From assembly GCF_019665785.1 (NCBI RefSeq), contig NZ_CP081149.1, forward strand, positions 992,001 through 1,056,000: DNA of 64,000 nucleotides, given 5' to 3'. Position numbers and translations under genes: made by a program. The notes beneath the pieces are model-generated. The model was not told where the DNA came from. It did not search any database and saw only the letters and a program-made list of their open reading frames with translations. Of this stretch, positions 41,867 to 51,200 are shown piece by piece (positions within the stretch are counted from its first letter, which is position 1; every line of letters starts with the position of its first letter). Origin of the DNA: Deefgea piscis. Lineage in GTDB: Bacteria; Pseudomonadota; Gammaproteobacteria; Burkholderiales; Chitinibacteraceae.

Positions 41867-42491
41867 GAAAACACTGCTAATATTTTTGATGCCCACCGTG
41901 CTGTGGGCCAATGAGCCAGCGCATAAAGCTGAAACCAAACCGATTAAGGCCGCTGAATCGCATGCGCCGGCGGGCGCAGAAAAACCGGCGGAAAAATCGC
42001 GTCATGCCGCACCTCAGCAAATGAGTACGCCGATTAAAATCGCCCAGCCCGAAGGCGGGCACTCAGCCGAGCCTGCTGCCGCCGCTGCTGAAGTGATTCC
42101 AGTCAAACCGCCACCGGTGGTGCGTTATGTTGCGCCGCAGTATGGCTCGGCATCGGTGCATCGCCCCGTGGTTCGCTCCAAAGCGCCGGGGGTGCATGGT
42201 GTGGCAAAGTCCAAAACCCAAGCCAAATCGAGCGCTCATGCTAAATCGTATAGGGCAACACCGGGTTTTGTGCGGGTGTTACCGGCGTCGCAAATCCCAA
42301 GTTATGCCATTTTGCCGCCAGCTAAAGGCATGAATTCTGCGACAAAAAATCGACCAGCTTGGGGACAAGAAGTGGAGGCGACTAAAGCGCCAGAGCCCGA
42401 AATGCCGGTGGCTGGGCGCAGATTAGCGTCGCCGCAATTTTATACTGAGAAAAACTCCGAACTGCGCTGGCAATACTATAGTTACCCTTAA
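41859..42491 (+). CDS. Proline/alanine-rich exported protein of unknown function
   Basis: Protein of 210 residues with a signal peptide (MIKKTLLIFLMPTVLWA). The mature part is low-complexity (Ala, Pro, Lys, Glu) up to about residue 140. It then has a more ordered end (RVLPASQIPSYAILPP and SPQFYTEKNSELRWQYYSYP). No family is recognised. It overlaps flgT by eight bases with GGAG before the ATG, and a terminator follows, so it is the third gene of the flagellar-like unit. It may be a periplasmic spacer or ring component. Confidence 0.65.
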   Translation: MIKKTLLIFLMPTVLWANEPAHKAETKPIKAAESHAPAGAEKPAEKSRHAAPQQMSTPIKIAQPEGGHSAEPAAAAAEVIPVKPPPVVRYVAPQYGSASVHRPVVRSKAPGVHGVAKSKTQAKSSAHAKSYRATPGFVRVLPASQIPSYAILPPAKGMNSATKNRPAWGQEVEATKAPEPEMPVAGRRLASPQFYTEKNSELRWQYYSYP

Positions 42492-42511
42492 TTTTAGCCA
42501 TAATGGATTAC

Positions 42512-42544
42512 AAAAAAAAACAGCGTTTTGACGCTGTTTTTTTT
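42512..42544 (+). terminator. Terminator of the flgP-flgT unit
   Basis: A run of A residues, CAGCGT, loop TTTG, ACGCTG and a run of T residues: the A/T runs extend the stem to about 14 bp. It ends the three-gene unit. Confidence 0.88.
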
Positions 42545-42664
42545 GTTGTTGTATTTTTAGCTTGATTAATTCAGATTGAATTTCGATTGATGCAGTCGCT
42601 GTTGCGGTGTATTAAACTCGACGATGAATTCGTCGCAGCGCCGGTATTTAATTGAGGGTATTCA

Positions 42665-43495
42665 ATGTTACGCAATCGACTGCAGCATTTTAAACTATTT
42701 ACAAAAATTAGCTCACTGGTTGCACCAATTGATCAGCGTATTGATTTTGATTGGCAAGCATTATCTTTATTAGAATCACATTTTGCGAGTGATCAAGATG
42801 AATATCTAACCCAATTTAGAATTAAATATGCATTAGATGAATTAATTGAGTCAGCGTCAACCGATACCGCGCGTTTGCAGCGAGTGATGCATTGGGTACA
42901 TCATCTTTGGCAGCACAATGGCCAAAACACCCCCAGCCAAAATGATGCGATGACCATTGTTGAAGAGGCGGCGCAAGGGCAGCAATTTCGCTGCGTTGAA
43001 TATGCCATCGTTTTGGCAACGGCCTTGGCAGCCTTGGGTTTCCCGGCAAGAACACTGAGTTTGATGACGCAGGATGTTGAGCATAAACGCTCATGTGGCG
43101 GTCATGTGGTCACGGAAGTGTATTTACATGATTTGGCCAAATGGGTGATGGCTGACGCGCAATGGAATATTATGCCAATGCTCAATCAGCAAGCGGCGAA
43201 TGCGCTGGAACTCACTCAATCGATTTATCAAGGCGATGATCGTTTGAGTTTGCAGTCAACGACTGCAATTAAACCTAAATACTATTTAAAATGGATTAAG
43301 CCGTATTTGTATTACTTTACTACGCGTTTAGAGCATCGCTATGATTTTAATGCGGACGCAACGCAAATTCGCTTAATGCCAATTGGCGCTCAATCGCCTA
43401 AAGTATTTCAAAGAAAATATCCAATTTCTGCGGCAAAGATGACGCATATTTTGGCTGATTTTTATCCAGATAAAGATAGAATTAAAATAATTTAG
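42665..43495 (+). CDS. Transglutaminase-like domain protein
   Basis: Protein of 276 residues with the transglutaminase-like cysteine-protease fold. The triad is visible: Cys110 (QFRCVEYAIVLATALAALG), His147 (GGHVVTEVYL) and Asp164 (VMADAQWN). HWVHHLWQHNG before the cysteine also fits the family. No signal peptide is evident. It is a single gene between two terminators. The substrate is unknown; relatives act as proteases or amidases. Confidence 0.78.
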   Translation: MLRNRLQHFKLFTKISSLVAPIDQRIDFDWQALSLLESHFASDQDEYLTQFRIKYALDELIESASTDTARLQRVMHWVHHLWQHNGQNTPSQNDAMTIVEEAAQGQQFRCVEYAIVLATALAALGFPARTLSLMTQDVEHKRSCGGHVVTEVYLHDLAKWVMADAQWNIMPMLNQQAANALELTQSIYQGDDRLSLQSTTAIKPKYYLKWIKPYLYYFTTRLEHRYDFNADATQIRLMPIGAQSPKVFQRKYPISAAKMTHILADFYPDKDRIKII

Positions 43496-43542
43496 GTTTT
43501 TAGTCGGAAAGATCAAAATTGAATTGTTTTTACGCTATTTAT

Positions 43543-43576
43543 AACAAGGCATAAATCGAAAGATTTATGCCTTGTT
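43543..43576. terminator. Bidirectional terminator with GAAA tetraloop
   Basis: AACAAGGCATAAATC, GAAA, GATTTATGCCTTGTT: a perfect 15-bp stem. It separates the convergent transglutaminase-like and SPOR-domain genes. The flanking T/A content is modest. Confidence 0.75.
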
Positions 43577-43584
43577 GTTTATCT

Positions 43585-44331
43585 TTATTTACATTTGCTT
43601 TCGCGTAATACTGAGCCACTAAATTGCGCGCTGAGTTTAGCCAATTTATCGCTTTGCTGCGAGTTGAGGTTTTTAAAACTAAAGCTCGCTTGTTTTAAGG
43701 TATCGTCTTTTTCTCGCACGACTGCTGATTTGACGCCAAGCGCTTTGAGCTCAGCCAAATGGCGCTCGCCCGCTTCACGATTGCTAAATACGCCAAGTGA
43801 AATTGAATTTTGCCAACGGCCACCATTGTTGACGACAAAATAATCAGTGATGCCCATTTCGGCCAATTGCGCGGCTTTTTGTTTGGCGATTTCTAATGTG
43901 GCCAGCGGTGGCATATACACCCACACCTTGCTGGATTCACCACTGGCGGTTTCGCTGGCGATTAAGCTTAAGTTTTGAATTTTAGTGCGCGCATTGTCGA
44001 TTTGATCGCCAGTAATGCCAGCCCAGCGCCAGCAACGACCAATTTCGGCAAGCGGCGTTGCCGTTGGTTTGCTGGTCGGGGTTGGCTTCGCCGTCGCCGT
44101 TGCAGTTGCAGTTGCAGTTGCAGTTGCAGTCGCCAGCGGTGCGCTCGCTATTACAGGTTCACTGGCCACGTTGACTGCCGTGGCTTGGCCTAATTGTCCA
44201 GTGACGACTTTCACCGCACTGGCGTTTTTTTCGCGCTGACTGAGTTCAATAGAAGACGCTGGCGTTTCGAGTTGAGAAAAACCATAGACCGCTAAATTGG
44301 CAATAACGAGTGTAATAAACAGCCATTTCAT
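43585..44331 (-). CDS. SPOR-domain membrane protein with a tandem Ala-Thr tract
   Basis: Protein of 248 residues. One N-terminal membrane helix (WLFITLVIANLAVYGF) is followed by a periplasmic linker that contains an (Ala-Thr) run at about 68-81, encoded by hexanucleotide repeats. The C-terminal half carries a SPOR-like domain (SKVWVYMPPLATLEIAKQKA, ISLGVFSNREAGERHLAELK). SPOR domains bind denuded glycan strands at the division septum. It starts within the coaX stop (ATGA overlap), giving the order birA-coaX-SPOR on the minus strand. The repeat may vary in number, changing linker length by two residues per unit. Confidence 0.8.
   Translation of the reverse strand: MKWLFITLVIANLAVYGFSQLETPASSIELSQREKNASAVKVVTGQLGQATAVNVASEPVIASAPLATATATATATATATAKPTPTSKPTATPLAEIGRCWRWAGITGDQIDNARTKIQNLSLIASETASGESSKVWVYMPPLATLEIAKQKAAQLAEMGITDYFVVNNGGRWQNSISLGVFSNREAGERHLAELKALGVKSAVVREKDDTLKQASFSFKNLNSQQSDKLAKLSAQFSGSVLRESKCK
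44099..44128 (-). repeat. Hexanucleotide tandem repeat in the SPOR-protein gene
   Basis: GTTGCA repeated five times without a mismatch, with degenerate units (GTCGCC) on both sides. On the coding strand each unit encodes Thr-Ala. Units of six bases keep the frame, so slippage would alter linker length and not switch the gene off. Confidence 0.85.
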
Positions 44332-45077
44332 GGGTTTAATGTTCCTGCGTCTGCAGTGAGTAAAGCGGCTAAACCGTCGAGTACCAGATTATCCACCGCA
44401 ATCGCCTTGGCGTTAAGTAAAGGTTGTAAATAGGCGGCATCGCCACCGAATACCAGCACTTGCTCGATGGGATGACCATGGGCAATGGCGGCGCTCAGTG
44501 CTTGCTCGATTGAGCCGATGATGGCCCGCACACAGCCGGTTTCGATGGCGTCGAGTGTTGATTGAGGAAACGCTTGCAGCGTGCCGCTGGCGTGCGGCAA
44601 GCGGGCTGTGGCTTGATGCAGCGCCGATTTCATCAGCCCAAGGCCCGGGGCGATGCTGCCGCCTAAATAATCGCCATTGGCCAGTAGGGTATCGATGACA
44701 ATGGCGGTGCCCGCCGAAACAACCAAGAGGTTTTGCTGTGGAAAGTGCTGGCGAGCGCCTAAAATTGCCGCCCAGCGATCAGGGCCTTGCTCGTGAAGCT
44801 GTGGATAGTGATTTACAATCCCTAGCGCATGGCGAGTGACTTGCAGCCATTGCGGCCGCACTTGCCAGTGCTGGCTAAAGAGTTGATCGATTTGCTGTTG
44901 TAAATCAGCAGCACCCACCGCGCAACCTAAAATTTGCGCGCCAGCGGGTAAATTGGCGCATTGTTGCCACAGCTCGCTGCTGGTATGGGCAACGCCGCTG
45001 CAGCCCGATGGGCTATGTCGCCATTTGATGCGGCTATTGCCTAAATCAAGTAATAAATAAGCGGCTTGGCGCATCAT
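44328..45077 (-). CDS. coaX: Type III pantothenate kinase
   Basis: Enzyme of 249 residues that phosphorylates pantothenate in the first step of CoA synthesis. It belongs to the ASKHA fold: LLLDLGNSRIKW (Asp11) at the N terminus, GPDRWAAILGAR in the middle, then LLVVSAGTAIVIDTL and a glycine-rich ALSGGSIAPGL-like segment (YLGGSIAPGL). VLVFGGDAAYL completes the nucleotide site. Start ATG 45077 overlaps the birA stop by four bases. The birA-coaX pair is usual in Neisseriales and related betaproteobacteria. Confidence 0.9.
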   Translation of the reverse strand: MMRQAAYLLLDLGNSRIKWRHSPSGCSGVAHTSSELWQQCANLPAGAQILGCAVGAADLQQQIDQLFSQHWQVRPQWLQVTRHALGIVNHYPQLHEQGPDRWAAILGARQHFPQQNLLVVSAGTAIVIDTLLANGDYLGGSIAPGLGLMKSALHQATARLPHASGTLQAFPQSTLDAIETGCVRAIIGSIEQALSAAIAHGHPIEQVLVFGGDAAYLQPLLNAKAIAVDNLVLDGLAALLTADAGTLNP

Positions 45078-46045
45078 ATCGCCCGCCTTAAGCTCACATC
45101 GCCGGTATGAATCAAGCATTCACCATCGGGGGTATTAAGCCGCAGAGAACCATCAACGCTTAGTCCAGCAAAATACCCCGTTTTTATTTGCCCATTAGGG
45201 GCAATGGCATTGAGTAATTCAGTGGGCCAAGCATGCAGTGCTTCCCATTGCGGACGTATCGACGAAAAACCGCTTTGGGCAAATTGGCTGAGTGTGGTTT
45301 CTAATTGATTCATTAATCTAGCCAGTAATTCATTACGCCCGCAATTTAAGCCTGCCGGCACTAAGCTAGCGGCCACTTGATCGAGTTGGTTTTGCGCTTG
45401 AGCGGGAAGGGCAATATTGAGCCCGATCCCGATCACCACGTGCGAAGGGCCAAGGGCATCGCCTTGCATTTCAATTAAAATCCCGCCCACTTTGGCCCAC
45501 TGTTGGCCGTCCAGTTGCAGTAATAAGTCATTCGGCCATTTCAGCCCGATTGCCGCCACGCCCGCTTGGCGCAGCACGCTGGCCACCGCAACGCCAACGG
45601 CCAGCGGTAAGCCCGCCAATTGCGCTGAGCCGCCATCAAAGCGCCACGCTAAAGAAAATAACAAACTGCCACCGAGCACCCCCATCCACGGACGACCTAA
45701 ACGCCCTCGGCCACCGTCTTGCCATTCGGTAACGAGTAATTTGCCATGCTGTGGATCAAGCAATAATTGTCGATTGGTTGAGCCTAGCGTATTGCTCACA
45801 ACAATATTGGCGATACTACTGGGCTGTAAATACCCTTGGATTAGGGCTTGCTCTAGCCAATCAATCGGCTGCTCAAGGCGGTAGCCAACCCCGTGGCGAC
45901 GCACGAGGTGAACGCCGTAGGCTTCGGCTTTAGCGAGCCCCAGTGAGACACTCGCGCGGGAAATGGCGAGGCGTTGGGCAATCTCGGCACCCGAGGTGAA
46001 GTCGTGCGCATTAAGCTCGCGCAGAAGGCTGATGGTATCGTGCAT
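45074..46045 (-). CDS. birA: Biotin--protein ligase / biotin operon repressor
   Basis: Protein of 323 residues. A winged helix-turn-helix at about 1-60 (GAEIAQRLAISRASVSLGL) suggests it can also repress biotin genes. The ligase domain holds the biotinyl-AMP loop GGRGRLGRPW, LKWPNDLLL with the conserved lysine, and VGGILIEMQG. A C-terminal SH3-like part follows. It attaches biotin to acetyl-CoA carboxylase. No bio gene is in this window. It is followed by coaX with a four-base overlap. Confidence 0.92.
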   Translation of the reverse strand: MHDTISLLRELNAHDFTSGAEIAQRLAISRASVSLGLAKAEAYGVHLVRRHGVGYRLEQPIDWLEQALIQGYLQPSSIANIVVSNTLGSTNRQLLLDPQHGKLLVTEWQDGGRGRLGRPWMGVLGGSLLFSLAWRFDGGSAQLAGLPLAVGVAVASVLRQAGVAAIGLKWPNDLLLQLDGQQWAKVGGILIEMQGDALGPSHVVIGIGLNIALPAQAQNQLDQVAASLVPAGLNCGRNELLARLMNQLETTLSQFAQSGFSSIRPQWEALHAWPTELLNAIAPNGQIKTGYFAGLSVDGSLRLNTPDGECLIHTGDVSLRRAI

Positions 46046-46140
46046 GGGGCGATTTTACTGCAGATTAGCGTTAGCGTGCGCGCAGATCAGCGCGGTAGGC
46101 GCGCAAGTTGCGCGATGGAGTGCAACATTACGGCGATGGT

Positions 46141-46170
46141 GTTGGATTTGCCAGCATCGGCAAACCCAAC
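46141..46170. other. Hairpin between hslV and birA
   Basis: GTTGGATTTGCC, loop AGCATC, GGCAAACCCAAC: a 12-bp stem with one mismatch, 12 bases past the hslV stop. No T run follows on the minus strand, but its position suits transcript-end formation or a processing barrier. Confidence 0.5.
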
Positions 46171-46181
46171 GTGAGTCAAGC

Positions 46182-46754
46182 TTAGTTGCTTGGTGCCGCA
46201 ATCTTCGCCGGTTCACTACCACCCATGGTTTCAATGGTGTGGTTTTGATTGGTATAGATACAGATATTACCGGCAATCTCGAGCGCTTTTTTCACCACCA
46301 CTTCCGGTGATAAATCGGTGTTTTGTAATAATGCAGTCGCCGCAGCTTGCGCAAATGCGCCGCCTGAGCCTATGGCAGCAATGCCTTCTTCGGGCTCAAG
46401 CACATCGCCATTACCGGTAATGACCAAGGTTGCCGTTGGGTCAGCCACAATCAGCATGGCTTCGAGCCGACGCAGCATGCGGTCGGTACGCCAGTCTTTG
46501 GCCAATTCAACCGCAGCACGAGTTAAATGGCCTTGGTGTTTTTCTAATTTGGCTTCAAAGCGTTCAAACAAAGTAAAGGCATCGGCCGTACCACCAGCAA
46601 AACCGACAATCACTTGGTCGTGATACAGCTTGCGCACCTTTCTGGCCGTGCCCTTGATGACGACATTGCCCAAAGTGACTTGCCCATCGCCGCCAACCGC
46701 CACGTGTTTGCCACGACGTACTGAGACGATTGTTGTGCCGTCAAATTGTTCCAT
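46182..46754 (-). CDS. hslV: ATP-dependent protease subunit HslV
   Basis: Proteasome-like peptidase of 190 residues. Thr7 in [12 protein letters not shown] is the N-terminal nucleophile after processing, and [14 protein letters not shown] and [17 protein letters not shown] are classic HslV segments. HslV needs the ATPase HslU to be active. Downstream here is birA, not hslU, and upstream is a STAS protein, so hslU is not adjacent. A six-residue propeptide is slightly longer than in E. coli. AGGAG precedes the ATG. Confidence 0.93.
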   Translation of the reverse strand: MEQFDGTTIVSVRRGKHVAVGGDGQVTLGNVVIKGTARKVRKLYHDQVIVGFAGGTADAFTLFERFEAKLEKHQGHLTRAAVELAKDWRTDRMLRRLEAMLIVADPTATLVITGNGDVLEPEEGIAAIGSGGAFAQAAATALLQNTDLSPEVVVKKALEIAGNICIYTNQNHTIETMGGSEPAKIAAPSN

Positions 46755-46827
46755 GCTGAACTCCTGTTTTTAAATAAATTTGGGTTCTAGATGGCATCAG
46801 TTGCTTGAAAAGCAAGCCAGCTTGGGA

Positions 46828-48054
46828 TTATTTGCGTCTTTCCATTTGCAACATGTCAGCAATGCCCATCACCCGCAGTAAACCCAGTACCAATTCATTA
46901 ATATTGATAATGCGAATTTGCTTTCCTTGCTGTAGCCATGTCATGGCCAAATTGAGGATTTGTCCGGCAGATTCAAAATCAATCCGATCAATCCGCGAAA
47001 AATCCAGCGTCGTTACTTCTTGATCACTGACTAGATCGGCCATTTTTTGGATCAACTGCGGTTGTTCGGCGGTAATAATGCCGATGAGTTGGGCTTCTTG
47101 ATCGGCTTCATTGGCCAGTTCAGCGCGCGCTTTGGCTTCATCTAAGGCAATTTGTTGGCTATCTTTCGGCGCTTGAGCAATATCCCAAGAAGGCGGAGAC
47201 ACCTCATAAGTAATTGCATAATCAACCGCTAAATTTTCAAACGCTTCTTGCTGGCCTAAAATCTGATGTATTTCGATCAACAGCAGCCAAAATGGGGCTT
47301 CGGCAGGAATACGTCGACCTACTTCAATTTTATTACTAATCAGCGTGATTAAATTTTGTGCACCAATTAACTGCAATTGACCTTGCTCTTTATTGCGCCG
47401 TGGTAAAACCGCCACTAATTCAGCCGCACCCAATGCGTCGATTTTTTGCACCTTACTAAAATCGACTCGAATATTTGGGTTTTTTTTACGTAATGCCAAA
47501 AATTGTTTGGCTTCTTTCTCTATCGTCTCGATGCCTAATTTGGCAGGGAAAGCATAATAGGCCGAAGTACTTGCTGGCTGAGCTTGATGCTGACTATGCT
47601 GACGCCAAATTGGCGGGGTTTTTTCAAAAGTCATCACAAATTCAAGTGCTAGAGCGTCAAAGGCTTCGCGATTGTCTTGTTGTTGGTACAACTCAAATAG
47701 CATTAACCAAGGCTCAAGCCGGCGTTGGCCGATAAATTCAGGCCGATCTGCCTCTAAAATACTGATTGCTGCTGAAAGTTGACTGTTAGCGTGTAGCATG
47801 GCAGCCTGTTCTTCGGCTGCCGATAAACTATCGTGATTTGTTTGAACTTCTATTTTTAATAGCGATAAATCGTATTGCTGAGACTCATTTTGTTGCGGTT
47901 CAGTAGGCTCTGTAGCGAGGGGAATGATGGTTTCCGGACCAAATGGGCGAGATTGTGTTGCAATGCCTTCTCGGCTTGCCGCTACCGTGATGGGGGCAGT
48001 CTGCGTTAAAACTTCATTACCGTATTGATCTTTTTTACGAAAAAACGAAAACAC
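46828..48054 (-). CDS. STAS-domain protein of unknown function
   Basis: Cytosolic protein of about 408 residues. Two alpha/beta stretches resemble STAS domains: RVDFSKVQKIDALGAAELVA near 205-225, and TTLDFSRIDRIDFESAGQIL near 340-360. Between and before them are repeated helical segments with the same pattern (LFELYQQQDNREAFDALALE and LIEIHQILGQQEAFENLAVD). So the protein may be an internal duplication. The frame opens with TTG at 48084, but GTG 48054 (FSFFRKKDQYG) has AGGA eight bases upstream and is chosen. Divergent from the DUF748 gene. Confidence 0.7.
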   Translation of the reverse strand: MFSFFRKKDQYGNEVLTQTAPITVAASREGIATQSRPFGPETIIPLATEPTEPQQNESQQYDLSLLKIEVQTNHDSLSAAEEQAAMLHANSQLSAAISILEADRPEFIGQRRLEPWLMLFELYQQQDNREAFDALALEFVMTFEKTPPIWRQHSQHQAQPASTSAYYAFPAKLGIETIEKEAKQFLALRKKNPNIRVDFSKVQKIDALGAAELVAVLPRRNKEQGQLQLIGAQNLITLISNKIEVGRRIPAEAPFWLLLIEIHQILGQQEAFENLAVDYAITYEVSPPSWDIAQAPKDSQQIALDEAKARAELANEADQEAQLIGIITAEQPQLIQKMADLVSDQEVTTLDFSRIDRIDFESAGQILNLAMTWLQQGKQIRIININELVLGLLRVMGIADMLQMERRK

Positions 48055-48207
48055 TGCTGATATCCTGTTGGTGAAATCACTCAAAGCGCTTAGATTTTAC
48101 TGCTAATATTGATTAAGTATAGGTGAACGAATGATGCGCAGCCTAGGGTCTTATTTACAAGCAAAATATTCGCTAATTCTTTGTGACTATCTCATTTAAA
48201 TCTATAT

Positions 48208-51200
48208 ATGCTTAAATCATTTTTTCAGCGCCAGCGCTGGTTTCGTGTTGCAATTTATGTGCTGACCAGTATTTTATTGCTGAGCGCATTGGTGCATTGG
48301 GCATTGCCTCCACTGCTGCGACCGTGGCTAGAAAACCACGCCAGCCAAATATTACACCGGCAAGTTAAAATTGGTGAATTGGCGATTAATCCTTATTCAC
48401 TGCAATTTGATTTAAGTGATGTCGCCGTGCGTGATCAATACGGCCCATTTGTGAGCTTTAAATCCTTGCAAGTGAATGCCGAATGGCGCTCAATCTGGCG
48501 AATGGCACCCGTGGTGCGCAGTATTACTTTGGATACGCCTAAGGTAACACTGATTCGTCTGGCTGCTGATCGTTATAATTTTTCTGATTTAATCCCCAAA
48601 AAATCCCAAACGACTAAAGCCGATGAACCGCTGCCGCGATTCTCGCTGAATAATATTCGTATTATTGGTGGCGATATTCATTTAGATGATCGTGTGGTTG
48701 GCGCCAACCAAACACTCGATCAGCTCAATTTTTCATTACCATTTTTATCGACCTTACCACAAAGAATTAACGAATATATTCAGCCGCAACTTTCTGCTCG
48801 ATTTAATGGTCGACCCTTTGAATTAAAAGGAGAAAGTAAGCCGTTTGAAGACAGTTTAGATACCTTACTAAAATTTAAAATCAATCAGCAAGACCTCACG
48901 CCATTTTTGGCTTACGCGCCATTTCCTCAAGGGATTGCAGTGCCATCGGCGGTATTAAGTGCCGATGTCGAGATGGTATTTCGCCAGCAAAAAGATCGCG
49001 CCGATTTATTATTTAATGGTCATTTACAACTTAATCAAACCGCGATCACCCAAAATTCCCAGTCTTTTATTGGGCTCGACCAGCTCAAAGTCGAACTGAA
49101 AAATGTTAAACCCTTGCTCGCCGAATATCGTTTTGGTTTGATTGATGTCCGTGGTTTGGATGTGCAATTGTCGCGCAATCAGGCTGCTGTTTTTAATTGG
49201 CAAAATTTAGTTCCTCAAACGAGCGCCAATGCAAAAGCAACGGCACAGCCAGCTGAAAAAAAATCAACTTTATTGGCGTTTAATGAGTTGAAAGTGACAG
49301 ATAGTCAGCTCCATTGGCTTGATCAAGCGGTCAACCCCAAAGTAGAGACGGCATTGCAAGCGATTGATTTAAATATTAAAAATTATTCAAATCAAAACCA
49401 GGCCCCATTCCCTGTGCAATTGAGCGCGAAAACGCAGCAAGCGGCGAGTTTAGCTGCAGAATTGCAAGTGACTGCCTCGCCGCTTAAATTATCCGGAAAA
49501 ATAAACGCTTCACAGATTCATATTGCTGATTATGCCGGCTATTACCAAGCCCAATTGCCAAGCCAATTAGCGGCTACGGTTGGCTTTGCCACCGAGCTCG
49601 AACTACAAGCAGAACCGATGCAATATGCATTAAAAAATCTGCAGCTGGATATTGATCGCTTGACTTTAACCGGCGCGAAAGCCAAAAAACCCGCTTTAGC
49701 CATTGCGCAATTGCAGTTGACTGAAGCGAGTATCGATTCCGCCAGTAAAGCCATTAAAGTGGGCAATCTACTCAGCAAAAATGGCTCTTTAAACGTATTG
49801 CAGCAAAAAGATGGTGAACTTAACCTTTTGCAATTGCTGCCAGAGTCCAAAGGTAAAAAACCAGCAGCATCCAAATCAAACCTTGAATGGTCTGTTTTAT
49901 TGCAATCGGCTCAATGGCAGGGTTGGCAAGTTGAATATATTGACCAGCGCATTGCCAATAGCAAACCGCTGATTTGGAAAAATATCGCGTTGAATTTAAA
50001 CAATGTAGATAGCCGCCCCAATTCACGCGCCACCATGAGTTTGCAGGGCCAAGGTGGGCGTAGCGCCAAAATCAAAGTGGCAGGTTCATGGGTGCCACAA
50101 CCTTTTTCTGCGAATTTAGATTTAGATTTAGCCAATTTTGATGCAGCTTATGGCCAGCCGTATTTTAATCAATACGTTAATATTTCTTTAGCGCGCGGTT
50201 TTTTAAATGCTAAAGGCAATTTGCGTTTGGCTTTAGAGCCAAAGCTATCGGCGTCTTATACCGGTAATTTAAGTGCAAATAATGTCTACGCCTTGGATAA
50301 AATCACTGGCAATGACTTTTTAAAATGGAAAAGCTTTTATATTGGCGGCATCAAAGCGCAATTGGCCCCGATCAATATTGATATCAACGAAATCGCTTTG
50401 AGTGATTTTTATTCCCGCTTGATTTTATCTGCCGATGGTCGCTTAAATTTACAAGACGTGATGGTGAAAGATGCTGGCCAAGTCTCTGTGACCACCGAGC
50501 GCACCGCTGAGCGCAGCTCCGCGACCGCCAGTGCACCCATCGAGGCCGAAAAAACCTTAGCCCAAAGTAGCGGCTTGGATGTGCCGATTAAGATTAATAA
50601 AGTCACGCTTAAAAACGGACAAATTCAATATACCGATTTATTTATTAAACCGAATTTTTCTGCCAATTTAACCGAAATGGGCGGCGTTATTGGTGGTTTA
50701 TCGAGTAATGAAAACGATAGAGCCACATTAAATTTACGCGGTAGTATGGATTATGTCGCACCGGTTGAGATACAAGGTAGTTTAAATCCGCTGTCTAAAA
50801 ACTTATTTATTGATTTAAAAGGTGGCGTTAAAGGTTATGAATTAACCAATGCATCGGCTTTTGCCATTAAATACGCCGGCTATGGCATCGAAAAAGGCAA
50901 GATGTCGATGGATGTATCGTATTTGATTGAAAACCAAAAATTAACCGCTAGTAATAAAATATTTTTAGATCAATTGACGCTAGGACCCGCCGTTGAAAGC
51001 GCGACGGCGACTAAATTGCCGGTTAAATTCGTTTTGTCTTTGCTGACCAATCGTAAAGGGCAAATTAATTTGAACCTGCCGATTCAAGGTTCACTCAATG
51101 ATCCGCAGTTTAGTTTGGGTGGCATTATCTGGGAGGCGCTGGTAAATGTGCTGGAAAAAGTAGTGACCTCGCCTTTTGATGCGCTATCTGATGCATTTAG

